In this document: piece after piece, positions 8,669-20,150 of the stretch
Position numbering within the stretch: position 1 is the stretch's first letter
Layout of the letters: each line of letters starts with the position of its first letter
Assembly (NCBI GenBank): GCA_963734015.1
Contig: CAVTFG010000003.1
Coordinates: 124,001-188,000, forward strand
Length of the DNA: 64,000 nucleotides
Source of the DNA: JALZKA01 sp963734015
GTDB taxonomy: Bacteria > Actinomycetota > Thermoleophilia > Solirubrobacterales > 70-9
Direction: 5' to 3'
Notes under the pieces: model-generated
Seen by the model: only the letters and a program-made list of their open reading frames with translations
Database searches by the model: none
Told to the model about the DNA's origin: nothing
Program-made: the position numbers and the translations under genes

Positions 8669-10942
8669 ATGAAGCCCAAGGGAATCGCGGCTCGCGCAGG
8701 TCGCTGGAGCTCGGAGCACCGGTTCAAGGCGATCTCGATCTGGCTGGTCTTCGTCGCGCTCGCCGTCTTCGCCGGCGGCGCCGTCGGCACCGAGACGCTC
8801 ACGGACGAGGAATACGGCGTCGGCGAGTCGCAGCAGGCCGATATCGCCCTTGCCAATGGCTTTACCGACGCGGCCGACGAGACCGTCCTGATCCAGGGCT
8901 CCAGCGCCGAGAGCCCGGAGTTCCGCGCCGCCGTCGATCAGCTGATCACCGAGCTGGAGGGGACCGAGAACGTCGAGAACGTCGTCAGCCCCTACGACCA
9001 GCGCGGATCGATCTCCGAGAACGGGCAGGCGGCCCTCCTCACCTACGAGATTCCCGAGCCTCCCGAGGACGGCGACGAGACCGTCGAGGACCTCGTCGAG
9101 GCTCCCGAGGCCACGATCGAGCGCGTCGCGGGTGAGAACCCGGAAGTCGAGATCGGCTTCTTCGGCGATGCGAGCGCCTCGAAGGCGCTCTCCGAGTCGT
9201 TCGAGGAGGACTTCCAGCGCGCCGAGGTGACGTCGCTGCCGATCACCCTGATCATTCTCGTGCTGGCGTTCGGCGCGCTCGTTGCCGCGTTCGTCCCGCT
9301 GCTCCTGGCGGCGACCGCGGTCGCCGCCGCCATCGGCCTGCTCGGCCCGCTGAGCCAGATCTGGCCGATCGACGAAGCCGCGTCCTCGGTGGTGCTCCTG
9401 ATCGGGCTGGCCGTGGGTGTGGACTACGCGCTGTTCTACCTGCGGCGCGAGCGCGAGGAGCGCGCGCGCGGCCGCGGCTCGAAGGCCGCGCTGGAAGCGG
9501 CGGCGGCCACCTCCGGCCGGGCCGTGCTCGTGTCCGGAGTCACCGTGGCGACCGCGATGGCGGGCATGTACTTCGCCGGCGCGGCCACGTTCGAGTCGTT
9601 CGCGACCGGCACCATCTTGGTGGTGGCGATCGCCGTGCTCGGATCGCTCACCGTGCTGCCGGCGGTCCTGTCGAAGCTGGGTGACCGCGTCAACAAGGGC
9701 CGGGTGCCGTTCCTGACCCGGCCGGAGGAGCGCGCGGCGCGCGAGTCCCGGTTCTGGGGCGCGATTCTCGACCGGGTCCTCCGCAGGCCGTGGATCGCCG
9801 GCGGGTTGGCCGTGACAGTCCTCCTCGTGATGGCGATCCCCGTGACGGGCCTGAAGATGCAGGTGCCCGGCATCGACACCCTGCCCCGCGACCTGGAGGT
9901 CATGCAGACCTATGACGACATCCAGGCCTCGTTCCCGGGCGACCAGATCCCGGCGACCGTCGTGGTCGAAACCGGCGACGCGAGCCGGGCCGAGATCACC
10001 GCCGGCATCGAGGAGCTCGAGCAGGCGGTTGCCGCCGATCCCGAGCTGTTCGTCGGCGAGCCGACCGTCGAGGTCAGCGACGACGGAAGCGTCGTCCAGG
10101 TCGACGTGCCGATCGCCGGCGACGGCGCCAATGACGCGTCGTACGCGGCGCTCGCGGAGCTCCGCGAGAACGTGATCCCCGAGACGATCGGGACGGTCGC
10201 GGGCACCGAGGTCAACGTGACCGGCATCACGGCCGGCTCCGAGGACTTCAACCAGATCATGGAGGAGCGGGTCCCGATCGTGTTCGCGTTCGTCCTCGGG
10301 ATGGCGTTCCTGCTCCTGCTGGCGACGTTCCGGTCGCTCGTGATCCCGATCAAGGCGATCGTGCTCAACCTGCTTTCGGTTGGCGCCGCCTACGGGCTCG
10401 TCGTCTGGATCTTCCAGGACGGCCACTTCGAATCGCTGCTGGGCTTCGAGTCCACGGGCGCGGTGACGTCGTGGTTGCCGCTGTTCCTGTTCGTGATCCT
10501 GTTCGGCCTCTCGATGGACTACCACGTGTTCATCCTGAGCCGGATCCGGGAGGCGTACGACCGTGGCCTCGCCACCGGCGACGCCGTCGGCGCGGGAATC
10601 AAGAGCACGGCGTCGGTCGTGACCGCCGCGGCGGTGGTGATGATCGCCGTGTTCGCGATCTTCGCGACGCTGTCCTCGATCGAGTTCAAGCAGTTCGGAG
10701 TGGGCCTGGCCGCCGCGATCCTGATCGACGCGACGATCATCCGCGGCGTTCTGCTCCCGGCGACGATGAAGTTGCTGGGCGACTGGAACTGGTACCTGCC
10801 GAAGTGGCTCGAGTGGCTGCCGGAGTCCAGGTTCGAGGGCGTGGCGGAGCCGATGCCCGCGGATCCCGAGTACGACGGTGCCCGTTCGAACGGCGGCGAC
10901 ACCGACGAGCACCAGCTACCCCGCGAGACCGTCCGGTCATAG
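8669..10942 (+). CDS. MMPL-family RND transporter
   Basis: Large RND-superfamily exporter of 757 residues, twelve hydrophobic segments in two repeats. N-terminal anchor (FKAISIWLVFVALAVFAGG), a periplasmic loop, the first helix bundle (EVTSLPITLIILVLAFGALV to VVLLIGLAVGVDYALFY), a second anchor and loop, and the second bundle (IVFAFVLGMAFLLLLATFRS, FVILFGLSMDYHVFILSRI). The GVDYALF and SMDYHVF segments carry the Asp-Tyr pairs of the proton relay in MMPL proteins. ATG 8669 is preferred over ATG 8633 because GAAGGAGGGG sits directly upstream. Members export lipids or drugs; the substrate is unknown. A family-2 junction element begins at its stop codon. Confidence 0.93.
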   Translation: MKPKGIAARAGRWSSEHRFKAISIWLVFVALAVFAGGAVGTETLTDEEYGVGESQQADIALANGFTDAADETVLIQGSSAESPEFRAAVDQLITELEGTENVENVVSPYDQRGSISENGQAALLTYEIPEPPEDGDETVEDLVEAPEATIERVAGENPEVEIGFFGDASASKALSESFEEDFQRAEVTSLPITLIILVLAFGALVAAFVPLLLAATAVAAAIGLLGPLSQIWPIDEAASSVVLLIGLAVGVDYALFYLRREREERARGRGSKAALEAAAATSGRAVLVSGVTVATAMAGMYFAGAATFESFATGTILVVAIAVLGSLTVLPAVLSKLGDRVNKGRVPFLTRPEERAARESRFWGAILDRVLRRPWIAGGLAVTVLLVMAIPVTGLKMQVPGIDTLPRDLEVMQTYDDIQASFPGDQIPATVVVETGDASRAEITAGIEELEQAVAADPELFVGEPTVEVSDDGSVVQVDVPIAGDGANDASYAALAELRENVIPETIGTVAGTEVNVTGITAGSEDFNQIMEERVPIVFAFVLGMAFLLLLATFRSLVIPIKAIVLNLLSVGAAYGLVVWIFQDGHFESLLGFESTGAVTSWLPLFLFVILFGLSMDYHVFILSRIREAYDRGLATGDAVGAGIKSTASVVTAAAVVMIAVFAIFATLSSIEFKQFGVGLAAAILIDATIIRGVLLPATMKLLGDWNWYLPKWLEWLPESRFEGVAEPMPADPEYDGARSNGGDTDEHQLPRETVRS

Positions 10943-10991
10943 TGAGGCGGAGTCCGAAGGACGAAGCCGAGCCCCGCCGTCGTTGAGGCGG
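10942..10991 (+). repeat. Family-2 junction element, copy at the end of the first MMPL gene
   Basis: Two-hairpin element shared with 36710-36769 and 39273-39341. GTG 10942 overlaps the MMPL stop (TAGTG) and opens a 14-codon frame (VRRSPKDEAEPRRR) ending at TGA 10986. Hairpin 1 pairs GTCC 10952-10955 with GGAC 10959-10962 around GAA, flanked by GGA/GAA and GGC/GCC. Hairpin 2 pairs CCGCC 10974-10978 with GGCGG 10987-10991. Unlike the other copies no gene starts at its end. Confidence 0.65.
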
Positions 10992-11022
10992 CGGACCTAC
11001 CCCCGGGGACTGGGCGGAAAGA

Positions 11023-11051
11023 GCGCGGCGCCGCGATTCGCGGCGCCGCGC
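11023..11051 (+). terminator. Intrinsic terminator after the first MMPL gene
   Basis: A perfect 13-base-pair GC stem (11023-11035 with 11039-11051) closes on a three-base ATT loop and is followed by TTTC. It separates the MMPL unit from the coiled-coil gene. Confidence 0.75.
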
Positions 11052-11065
11052 TTTCACTTGCGCGG

Positions 11066-11071
11066 TACCGT
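11066..11071 (+). promoter_or_regulatory. -10 hexamer (TACCGT) of the coiled-coil gene
   Basis: TACCGT ends 7 bases before ATG 11079, the leaderless spacing seen repeatedly here. It lies just after the terminator hairpin. Confidence 0.45.
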
Positions 11072-11078
11072 CTGAGGC

Positions 11079-11690
11079 ATGGATGCCGAGAAGCTGGTCC
11101 AGGATCTGAGCGAACGGGTGCGCGATGCGCTCACGCAGGCCGATGACCGCGCACGAGAGATCGTCGGTGAGGCGGAGGAGCGGGCGCGGAAGCTCGTGGC
11201 CGACGCCGAGGCCGAGGCGAAGCGGATCCGCCACCGCGCCGAAGTGGAGGCCGACGAGCGGCTCGCGAAGGTGCGCGAGGCGCTGAGCGGGCTCGAGGGT
11301 GCGCTGGGCGCCGGCGCGGCGAAGGCCGAGGTCGATCCCCGGCCGCCGCAGGTGCCGGAGCCCACCCCGCAGCCGATGCCCGAGCCCACCCCGCCCGCCG
11401 AGCCCGAGCCGATGCCGCCCGCCGAGCCCGAGCCGATGCCGCCGGAGCCCGAGATCGCGCCCCCGCCACCGCCGCAGCCCGACCGCGACGCCCCGGCCGC
11501 CGAGCCGGCCGGCGCAGCGGTCAACGGCGGCGCGGAGAGGGGGGACGAGATCGGGGCTCGGATCGTCGCCACGAAGATGGCGCTCGACGGCTCGTCGCGC
11601 GACGAGATCGCCGCGCACGTCGCCGAGCACTACGAGGTCGCGGAGCCCGAGGAGCTCCTCGACTTCGTGATGTCGCGCGCCAAGCGCTAG
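11079..11690 (+). CDS. Coiled-coil, proline-rich protein with a C-terminal helical domain
   Basis: Unrecognised 203-residue protein in three parts. Residues 1-85 form a strongly charged coiled coil (DDRAREIVGEAEERARKLV) that recalls DivIVA-like or ATP-synthase-b-like rods. Residues 86-150 are a Pro-Glu-rich linker with two copies of PAEPEPMPP. Residues 155-203 form a compact helical tail (GARIVATKMALDGSSRDEIAAHVAEHY) that looks like a small helix-turn-helix or docking domain and recalls C-terminal domains of actinobacterial DivIVA/Wag31-like proteins. No signal peptide. It lies 46 bases before uvrA, which has its own promoter. A cell-pole scaffold role is speculation. Confidence 0.8.
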   Translation: MDAEKLVQDLSERVRDALTQADDRAREIVGEAEERARKLVADAEAEAKRIRHRAEVEADERLAKVREALSGLEGALGAGAAKAEVDPRPPQVPEPTPQPMPEPTPPAEPEPMPPAEPEPMPPEPEIAPPPPPQPDRDAPAAEPAGAAVNGGAERGDEIGARIVATKMALDGSSRDEIAAHVAEHYEVAEPEELLDFVMSRAKR

Positions 11691-11704
11691 GCCAGTTCGG
11701 ACGG

Positions 11705-11716
11705 GAACAGCCGTTC
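11705..11716 (+). promoter_or_regulatory. Probable LexA (SOS) box of uvrA
   Basis: GAAC-AGCC-GTTC fits the GAAC-N4-GTTC consensus of Gram-positive LexA sites and ends 7 bases before the -10 hexamer of uvrA, where a bound repressor would block RNA polymerase. uvrB has only a half-site upstream. Confidence 0.6.
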
Positions 11717-11723
11717 GCGTCCC

Positions 11724-11729
11724 TACACT
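11724..11729 (+). promoter_or_regulatory. -10 hexamer of uvrA (TACACT), apparently leaderless
   Basis: TACACT ends 7 bases before GTG 11737 and there is no ribosome-binding sequence between. Confidence 0.55.
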
Positions 11730-11736
11730 GCTCTGA

Positions 11737-14619
<2,883 letters not shown>

Positions 14620-14624
14620 GCGCG

Positions 14625-14650
14625 ACGAGAGGCGCCGCGGCGCCTCTCGT
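14625..14650 (+). terminator. Palindromic terminator after uvrA
   Basis: A 26-base perfect palindrome (ACGAGAGGCGCCG and its complement) lies 6 bases after the uvrA stop. It can fold in transcripts of both strands and so may also end the convergent repeat-protein gene. Confidence 0.65.
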
Positions 14651-14672
14651 CCCAACGCCTATGCCGCGAGGG

Positions 14673-15164
14673 CTACGCGTGCGATCCCGCCATGCGATGC
14701 CGCGACCGCGCCACGAACCGCGCCGTACCTCCGGCGAGCAGCACGAGCCCGGTGGCGACCAGCGCCCCGATCAGCGCGTCGCCCCAATCGAAGCCGCCCT
14801 CCGCGCTTTCAGCGGCCGGGGTCGCAACCGGCTCGACCGAGCCGACCAGCGAGTTGACGGTGCCGAACGCGTCGGTCGCCGCCGAGCCGTCCGCGCCGGC
14901 GGTGATCGCGGTCAGCGAGTTGTAATCGCTCTCGGCGCTCCCCGCGAGGTCGCCCGCGCCGGCGGTGATCGCGGTCAGCGAGTTGTAATCGCTCTCGGCG
15001 CTCCCCGCGAGGTCGCCCGCGCCGGCGGTGATCGCGGTCAGCGAGTTGTAATCGCTCTCGGCGCTCCCCGCGATCGAGTTGTCGCTTGCTGCCGCAGCGG
15101 GCGCCGCGACGAGCATGGCGATGCCGGCGACGATCCCGAGCCGGGTCCTTTTGGTGCGCTCCAT
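14673..15164 (-). CDS. Secreted or membrane protein with three 21-residue tandem repeats
   Basis: Unrecognised 163-residue protein. Signal peptide (TRLGIVAGIAMLVAAPAAAA, residues about 7-26) followed by repeats of the form SAESDYNSLTAITAGAGDLA, nearly three copies, then a linker (EPVATPAAESAEGG), a transmembrane helix (ALIGALVATGLVLLAGG) and a basic tail (RFVARSRHRM). Topology suggests a short exposed repeat stalk anchored by its C-terminus. ATG 15164 has an AAGGGAG ribosome site. The repeats are almost identical at DNA level (see 14893-15077), so copy number may vary between strains. It is divergent from the SARP regulator, which could control it. Function unknown. Confidence 0.8.
   Translation of the reverse strand: MERTKRTRLGIVAGIAMLVAAPAAAASDNSIAGSAESDYNSLTAITAGAGDLAGSAESDYNSLTAITAGAGDLAGSAESDYNSLTAITAGADGSAATDAFGTVNSLVGSVEPVATPAAESAEGGFDWGDALIGALVATGLVLLAGGTARFVARSRHRMAGSHA
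14893..15077 (-). repeat. 63-base tandem repeat, about 2.9 copies
   Basis: Units begin at 14893, 14956 and 15019, exactly 63 bases (21 codons) apart, and the first two are identical. The third is complete except for its last few bases. Perfect identity in a coding repeat implies recent duplication or gene conversion. Confidence 0.9.
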
Positions 15165-15293
15165 GTTGAACTCCCTTCGCCTGAGGCCGCCTCGTGCGAC
15201 CTTCGTTGGCGAGCACGATCGCTCGGGGGGGTAAGCGCGGGGCCCTGAATCGGTAACGCGGCGGTAAAGTCGGGGTCACGAGGGGAGTTGCGG

Positions 15294-18200
15294 TTGGAGT
15301 TCCGCGTTCTGGGGCCGCTCGAGGTCCACGACAACGGTGAAGCGCTTGCGCTCGGCGGAGCGAAACAGCGAAGTCTGCTCGCGATCCTGCTCATGAACGC
15401 GAATGAGGTCGTGTCAACGGACCGGCTGATCGATGAGCTTTGGGGCGCGGGCGCCCCGGATACCGCGGGAAAGGCGCTCCAGGGCTATGTCTCACAGCTT
15501 CGCAAGGCGTTGGAGCCCGACCGCGCCGCCGGTGCCGCCGGGCGGGTCGTGATCACGCGGTCGCCTGGCTACCTCGTGCGGGTGGACTCGGGGCAGCTCG
15601 ACGTCGAGCGGTTCGTGCGCTTGGCGGCCGATGGGCGCGCGGCGCTTGCGGCGGGCGATTTCGAAATCGCGTCGGCGACCCTGCGTGAGGGCTTGGGTCT
15701 GTGGCGTGGGGCGCCGCTTGCCGAGTTCGAATACGCGCCGTTCGCGCAGCAGGAGATCGCCCGCATCAACGACCTCCGGCTCGCCGTCGTCGAGGATCAG
15801 ATCCAGGCAGACCTCGAGCTGGGGGGGCACGCCGAGGCGATCGGCTCGCTTGAAAAGCTCGTGCTCGAGAACCCGCTGCGGGAGCGACCGAGGGAGCAGC
15901 TCATGCTCGCCCTCTACCGCAGCGGGCGTCAGGCCGAGGCTCTGGATGCGTACCGGGACGCGCGCCGCACCCTCGTGGACGAGCTCGGGATCGAACCCGG
16001 GCGGAGGCTGCGAGAGCTCGAAACGGCGATCCTGGAGCAGGATCCCGCGCTCGAGGCGCCCAAGCAGGCGCGGGTGGAGACGTCTGCTGTGGCCCCGGCG
16101 ATGGCGGGCGGCGGGGAAACGCAGTTCGTCGGCAGGAAGCTCGAACTCGAAAGCCTCGAGGCTGCCCTCGAGGCAGCGTCCCTGGGCCAGGGCGGGCTCC
16201 TGATGGTGGGCGGCGAACCGGGCATCGGGAAGAGCCGTCTGGTGGCTGAGTTGAGTGAGCGCGCCCGGGCGCTTGACGCCGTGGTGCTCTGGGGCCGCTG
16301 CTGGGAAGCCGGTGGTGCGCCCGCGTACTGGCCCTGGGTCCAGGCGATTCGCGCGTACGGCCGCAGCGTGGACCGGAGCGTGCTCCGCGAGCAGCTCGCA
16401 GGCGCCGGCGGCGAGGTCGGGCAGCTCCTGCCCGAGTTCCAGGAGCTGCTGGCGGACCCACCGATCCCGGACACGCCCGACTCGGACAGCGCGCGCTTCC
16501 GCCTCTTCGAAGCGACGAGTTCGTTCCTGCAGCGCGCGGCCGATGCGCGCCCTCTCGTTCTCGTACTCGAAGACCTACACGCGGCCGACACGCCCAGCAT
16601 GCTCCTTTTGCAATTTCTCGCGGGCGAGCTTCCGGCCTCGCGGCTGCTCGTGGTCGGGACGTATCGGGACATCGAAGTCACGCCCGGGCATCCCCTGTCC
16701 TCGACGCTGATCGAGCTCAACCGGCAGCCGGCCACGCGGATGCTCGCCCTCGGCGGCGTGGAGGCGGCCGACGTGTCGCGCCTGATCGCCTCGATCGCGG
16801 GCGCCGAGCCGTCCCCGATGGTCGCCGAAGCGATCCATGCCGGCACGGGGGGGAATCCGCTCTTCATCGGCGAGTTGGTGCGTCTGTTGCTTGCGGACGG
16901 GCGGCTCGCCGAGCCGATCGATGAGCGCGGAGTCAGGCTGGCGATTCCTCGCGGCGTGCGCGACGTGATCGGACGACGTCTCGAGCAGGTCTCCGAGGCC
17001 AGTCGCGAGCTGCTTGCTGTGGCCTCCGTGCTCGGGCGAGACTTCGAGATCGAGGCGCTGGCTCTCAGCGCATCTCAGCCGACCGAAGAGGTGCTGGCGC
17101 TCCTCGACGAGGCGATCGAGCGCGGCCTCGTTGCGGAGGAGCCGGGGACTCGGTACCGGATGCGGTTCTCCCACGTCCTGCTCCGCGACGCCCTCTACGA
17201 CGGCATCGGCACCGGTCGTCGGACCCAGCTGCATCGCCGGATCGGCGAGGCGCTCGGGCGTATGTATGCCGCCGACCCCGAGCCCCACCTGGCGGAGCTC
17301 GCATACCACTACTACGAGGCGGGCCCCAGCGGCGATGCGCGGAAGGCATTCGAGTACGCCCGAGCAGCCGCACGTCGGGCCGCGCAGCAACTCGCTTACG
17401 AGGAGGCGGTCAGGCTGTATCGCCTCGCGAGCCGCGTCAAGGAGGGCGGGGCTCCGGTCGACGAGGGCGAGGCGTGCGACCTGCTGCTCGAGCTTGGCGA
17501 GGCCCACCTGCGGGCGGGAAACGCCGAGGACGCCCGCGCCACCTTCCTGGCGGCAGCCGACGCTGCGCGAGAGCTTGGCTCCTCTACCTCGCTCGCGCGG
17601 GCCGCTCTGGGCTACGGAGGCCGCTATGCGTGGATGGCCGCGCGCGAGGACATCAACATGATCCCGTTGCTCGAGGAGGCCCTTGGAGCGTTGGACGACG
17701 GGGATCAGCGACTGCGCATCCGAGTGATGGCCCGGCTGTCGTGCGCGATTCGCGATCAGCCGTTTCGCCAGCGGCGCTTGCCGCTCAGCGCCGAAGCCGT
17801 CGAGCTTGCAAGGGGAGTTGGCGGCTTCGAGCTGGCGTACGCCCTCGATGCACGCTGCCTCGCCGTCGTCGGCCCAGATTCCGTCGAGGAGTTCGGGGCG
17901 ACAGCGACCGAGGTCGTGCGGACGGGCCGGTTGACCGGCGCCACCGAGCGCGAGCTGATCGGTCACCTGTATCTCGTCATGTACGAGATCGAGAGCGCCA
18001 ACTCCTCGGGCGCCCGCGAGGCGCTGGCGACCGCTCGCGAGCTCGCCGAGGCCACCCGTGAGCCCGCTCTTCGCTGGTACCCCACCTGCCTGCGCGCAGC
18101 CCTCGCGCTCTTCGAGGGCCGCTTCGACGACGCGGCCGAGCTCATCCCCCACGCCTACGAGCTGGGCCGCGAGGCACAGAGGTTCAGCCCACCGGTCGCC

Positions 18201-18836
18201 TACCGGCTTCAGATGCTGGCGCTCCACTTGGAACTCGGCGACCCGCCGTACGCGGAGGAGCCCCTCAGGGACCTCGCCGCGCAATATCCGACCTACGGAA
18301 TCCTCCGCTGCGGTCTCGCGCGGTTCATGATCTCCCAGGGACGCGTGAGCGAGGCGCGTGCCCTCTTCGACGAGCTTGCTGCCGACGACTTCGCGGCGGT
18401 CTATCTCGACGAGGAGTACATGGCTGCCACCACCCTGCTGGCCGACGTCTGCCGGGCCCTGAAGGACCAGGAGCGGGCTGAAACCCTCTACGGGTTGCTG
18501 GTGCCCCGCGGCCACCTCACCGCGTTCGGGTACCCGGAGCTCATTCTCGGTTCCACGCAGCGGCCGCTGGGCGTTCTCGCGGCGATGACCGAGTCCTGGG
18601 AAGAGGCCGAGGGCCATTTCGTTCGGGCCGAGGAAGCTAATGCCGCGATGGGTGCCGGACCCTGGGTCGCTCACGCTCAGCACGATCATGGACGGATGCT
18701 TGCCGAACGCTCCCGGCGCGGCGATCTCACGCGGGCTCGGGATCTTCTTGCGACTGCGGCGAAGGGTTACGGCGAGCTCGGGATGACCCCGTGGCAGGAG
18801 ACGGCCGAGTCCGAACGCGTCGCGATCTCGGGCTGA
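15294..18836 (+). CDS. SARP/AfsR-type transcriptional regulator with AAA ATPase and TPR-like region
   Basis: Large signal-integrating regulator of about 1180 residues. N-terminal OmpR-like winged helix (about 1-90: FRVLGPLEVHDNGEAL to GYVSQLRKAL), bacterial transcriptional activator domain (about 95-245, ending DAYRDARRTLVDELGIEPG), an NTPase domain with Walker A GGEPGIGKSRL near 307 and Walker B LVLVLEDLHAAD near 422, then about 600 residues of helical TPR-like repeats. TTG 15294 is preferred over TTG 15288 because it is spaced six bases from AGGGGAG. Such proteins activate secondary-metabolism or envelope genes. No biosynthetic cluster lies adjacent, and the divergent repeat protein is the nearest candidate target. 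Confidence 0.92.
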   Translation: MEFRVLGPLEVHDNGEALALGGAKQRSLLAILLMNANEVVSTDRLIDELWGAGAPDTAGKALQGYVSQLRKALEPDRAAGAAGRVVITRSPGYLVRVDSGQLDVERFVRLAADGRAALAAGDFEIASATLREGLGLWRGAPLAEFEYAPFAQQEIARINDLRLAVVEDQIQADLELGGHAEAIGSLEKLVLENPLRERPREQLMLALYRSGRQAEALDAYRDARRTLVDELGIEPGRRLRELETAILEQDPALEAPKQARVETSAVAPAMAGGGETQFVGRKLELESLEAALEAASLGQGGLLMVGGEPGIGKSRLVAELSERARALDAVVLWGRCWEAGGAPAYWPWVQAIRAYGRSVDRSVLREQLAGAGGEVGQLLPEFQELLADPPIPDTPDSDSARFRLFEATSSFLQRAADARPLVLVLEDLHAADTPSMLLLQFLAGELPASRLLVVGTYRDIEVTPGHPLSSTLIELNRQPATRMLALGGVEAADVSRLIASIAGAEPSPMVAEAIHAGTGGNPLFIGELVRLLLADGRLAEPIDERGVRLAIPRGVRDVIGRRLEQVSEASRELLAVASVLGRDFEIEALALSASQPTEEVLALLDEAIERGLVAEEPGTRYRMRFSHVLLRDALYDGIGTGRRTQLHRRIGEALGRMYAADPEPHLAELAYHYYEAGPSGDARKAFEYARAAARRAAQQLAYEEAVRLYRLASRVKEGGAPVDEGEACDLLLELGEAHLRAGNAEDARATFLAAADAARELGSSTSLARAALGYGGRYAWMAAREDINMIPLLEEALGALDDGDQRLRIRVMARLSCAIRDQPFRQRRLPLSAEAVELARGVGGFELAYALDARCLAVVGPDSVEEFGATATEVVRTGRLTGATERELIGHLYLVMYEIESANSSGAREALATARELAEATREPALRWYPTCLRAALALFEGRFDDAAELIPHAYELGREAQRFSPPVAYRLQMLALHLELGDPPYAEEPLRDLAAQYPTYGILRCGLARFMISQGRVSEARALFDELAADDFAAVYLDEEYMAATTLLADVCRALKDQERAETLYGLLVPRGHLTAFGYPELILGSTQRPLGVLAAMTESWEEAEGHFVRAEEANAAMGAGPWVAHAQHDHGRMLAERSRRGDLTRARDLLATAAKGYGELGMTPWQETAESERVAISG

Positions 18837-18963
18837 TCAGGGTCCGGCCAGCGCCCGGATGAACTCCGCTCGGATCGGGTCGTCGCGCACGCCGATCGGG
18901 GCGACGCTTGCGACTAGGCCGTCGGCCGAGGAGGAAGCAACCCCGCATGGGAAGCTTCCGCCC

Positions 18964-19563
18964 GTGGCAGACCCGAGCGGATGGCGCCTGTGGCGCATGA
19001 AGCGCCGCTGGTACGAGCGCAACCGGACCGCGCGGCGGCGCTGGCGGATCAACCGCCACGCGGCCCGAGGCGGCTTCTACGTCCGCTATCCCGTCGAAGG
19101 CGAGCTGCTCGAGGGCCTCGACGACGGGCGTATCAGCGTGGGGGCGGGGACCCTGTTCGAGCCGGGTTGCTGGATCACCATTTCGCGTGAGGCCCGGATC
19201 GATATCGGCGCCGGCTGCTTCCTCAACCGTGGCGTGATGCTCGCGGCCAACGAGCGGATCGAGGTCGGCGACCACGTGATGTTCGCCAACGGCTGCTTCG
19301 TCGGCGACGCGGACCACCGCTACGACGACCCTGACGTCCCGATCACCTGGCAGGGGTTCGCTACCCGCGGTCCGGTCTCGATCGGGTCGAACTGCTGGTT
19401 CGGCGTCAACTGCGTCGTGACCGGCGGAGTGACGATCGGCGACCGGGCGGTGATCGGGGCGAACTCGGTGGTCACGCGCGACATCCCGGCGGGAACGATC
19501 GCCGCCGGGGTACCGGCGCGGCCAGTTCGCGCGATCGAGTTTCGCAAGCACGATCAGGGCTGA
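18964..19563 (+). CDS. Hexapeptide-repeat acyltransferase (LbH family)
   Basis: Left-handed beta-helix acyltransferase of about 199 residues. Hexapeptide repeats run through IDIGAGCFLNRGVMLAA, IEVGDHVMFANGCFVGD, VSIGSNCWFGVNCVVTG and VTIGDRAVIGANSVVTRD, ending AAGVPARPVR, the usual close of maltose/galactoside or capsule O-acetyltransferases. His in DADHRYDD is the probable catalytic base. The start is uncertain: GTG 18964 is chosen, ATG 18997 is possible, and a longer frame from 18859 has no support. Acyl donor and acceptor are unknown. Confidence 0.85.
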   Translation: MADPSGWRLWRMKRRWYERNRTARRRWRINRHAARGGFYVRYPVEGELLEGLDDGRISVGAGTLFEPGCWITISREARIDIGAGCFLNRGVMLAANERIEVGDHVMFANGCFVGDADHRYDDPDVPITWQGFATRGPVSIGSNCWFGVNCVVTGGVTIGDRAVIGANSVVTRDIPAGTIAAGVPARPVRAIEFRKHDQG

Positions 19564-19570
19564 GCAACCC

Positions 19571-19600
19571 TTGCCGGGGGTCCGACCCATGTATTAGGAT
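19571..19600 (+). promoter_or_regulatory. Promoter of the lipoprotein gene
   Basis: TTGCCG (19571-19576) and TAGGAT (19595-19600) are 18 bases apart. The -10 ends 9 bases before GTG 19610, which suggests a leaderless message. Confidence 0.5.
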
Positions 19601-19609
19601 CGCGTAAGC

Positions 19610-20146
19610 GTGTCCTTTGCAGGTGTTGATACCGCCCGCGCCAGGGCGCGGGCGGCTCTGCTGGCACTGGTCGCGGCGCTCGCGCTGCAGGCCTGTGGCG
19701 ACGACGACGCGCCAATGCAGACCACCGCGCCCGCGGTCACCGGTGCCGCCGAGACCACCGACGCCGAGAAAGCGCCCGGTACCGAGGCGCCCGAGGACGA
19801 GCCGTCGGACGACCCGGTGACCGACCAGACGGCGATCTCGATCACGCTCGAGGCGGTGCTGACCGGAGATGATCCGCGCCAGGTCTGCGGCGAACTGGTG
19901 ACCGAGCGTTACCTGCGCGAGGCGTACGGTGGGACGGAAGGTTGCGAGGGGGCGCAGAGCAACGCAAACCCGGCGAAGAAGGTCCGGATAAGCGGCGTGG
20001 TGGTGCAGCCGGATTCGCTGGCCCAGGCGTCGGCGGAGCCGGATGGCGGGGTCTACGACGGCGAGCGCCTGAGGGCCGTGTTGGTCTTGGACGACGGCTT
20101 CTGGAAGCTGGACTCGCTGCGCTCGAACGTCCCGGTCGGCCCCTAG
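19610..20146 (+). CDS. Putative lipoprotein
   Basis: Secreted lipoprotein of 178 residues. Signal peptide ALLALVAALALQAC with lipobox LQAC (Cys near residue 29), an acidic Thr/Glu-rich linker, then a folded domain of about 100 residues (TAISITLEAVLTGDDPRQVCGEL to DDGFWKLDSLRSN). The folded part, with two Cys and a terminal beta-strand, recalls small NTF2-like or conserved actinobacterial lipoproteins but is not assigned. GTG 19610 lies 9 bases after the -10 hexamer. Four bases separate it from the DUF1028 gene, so the two are probably co-transcribed. Confidence 0.82.
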   Translation: MSFAGVDTARARARAALLALVAALALQACGDDDAPMQTTAPAVTGAAETTDAEKAPGTEAPEDEPSDDPVTDQTAISITLEAVLTGDDPRQVCGELVTERYLREAYGGTEGCEGAQSNANPAKKVRISGVVVQPDSLAQASAEPDGGVYDGERLRAVLVLDDGFWKLDSLRSNVPVGP

Positions 20147-20150
20147 GAGG

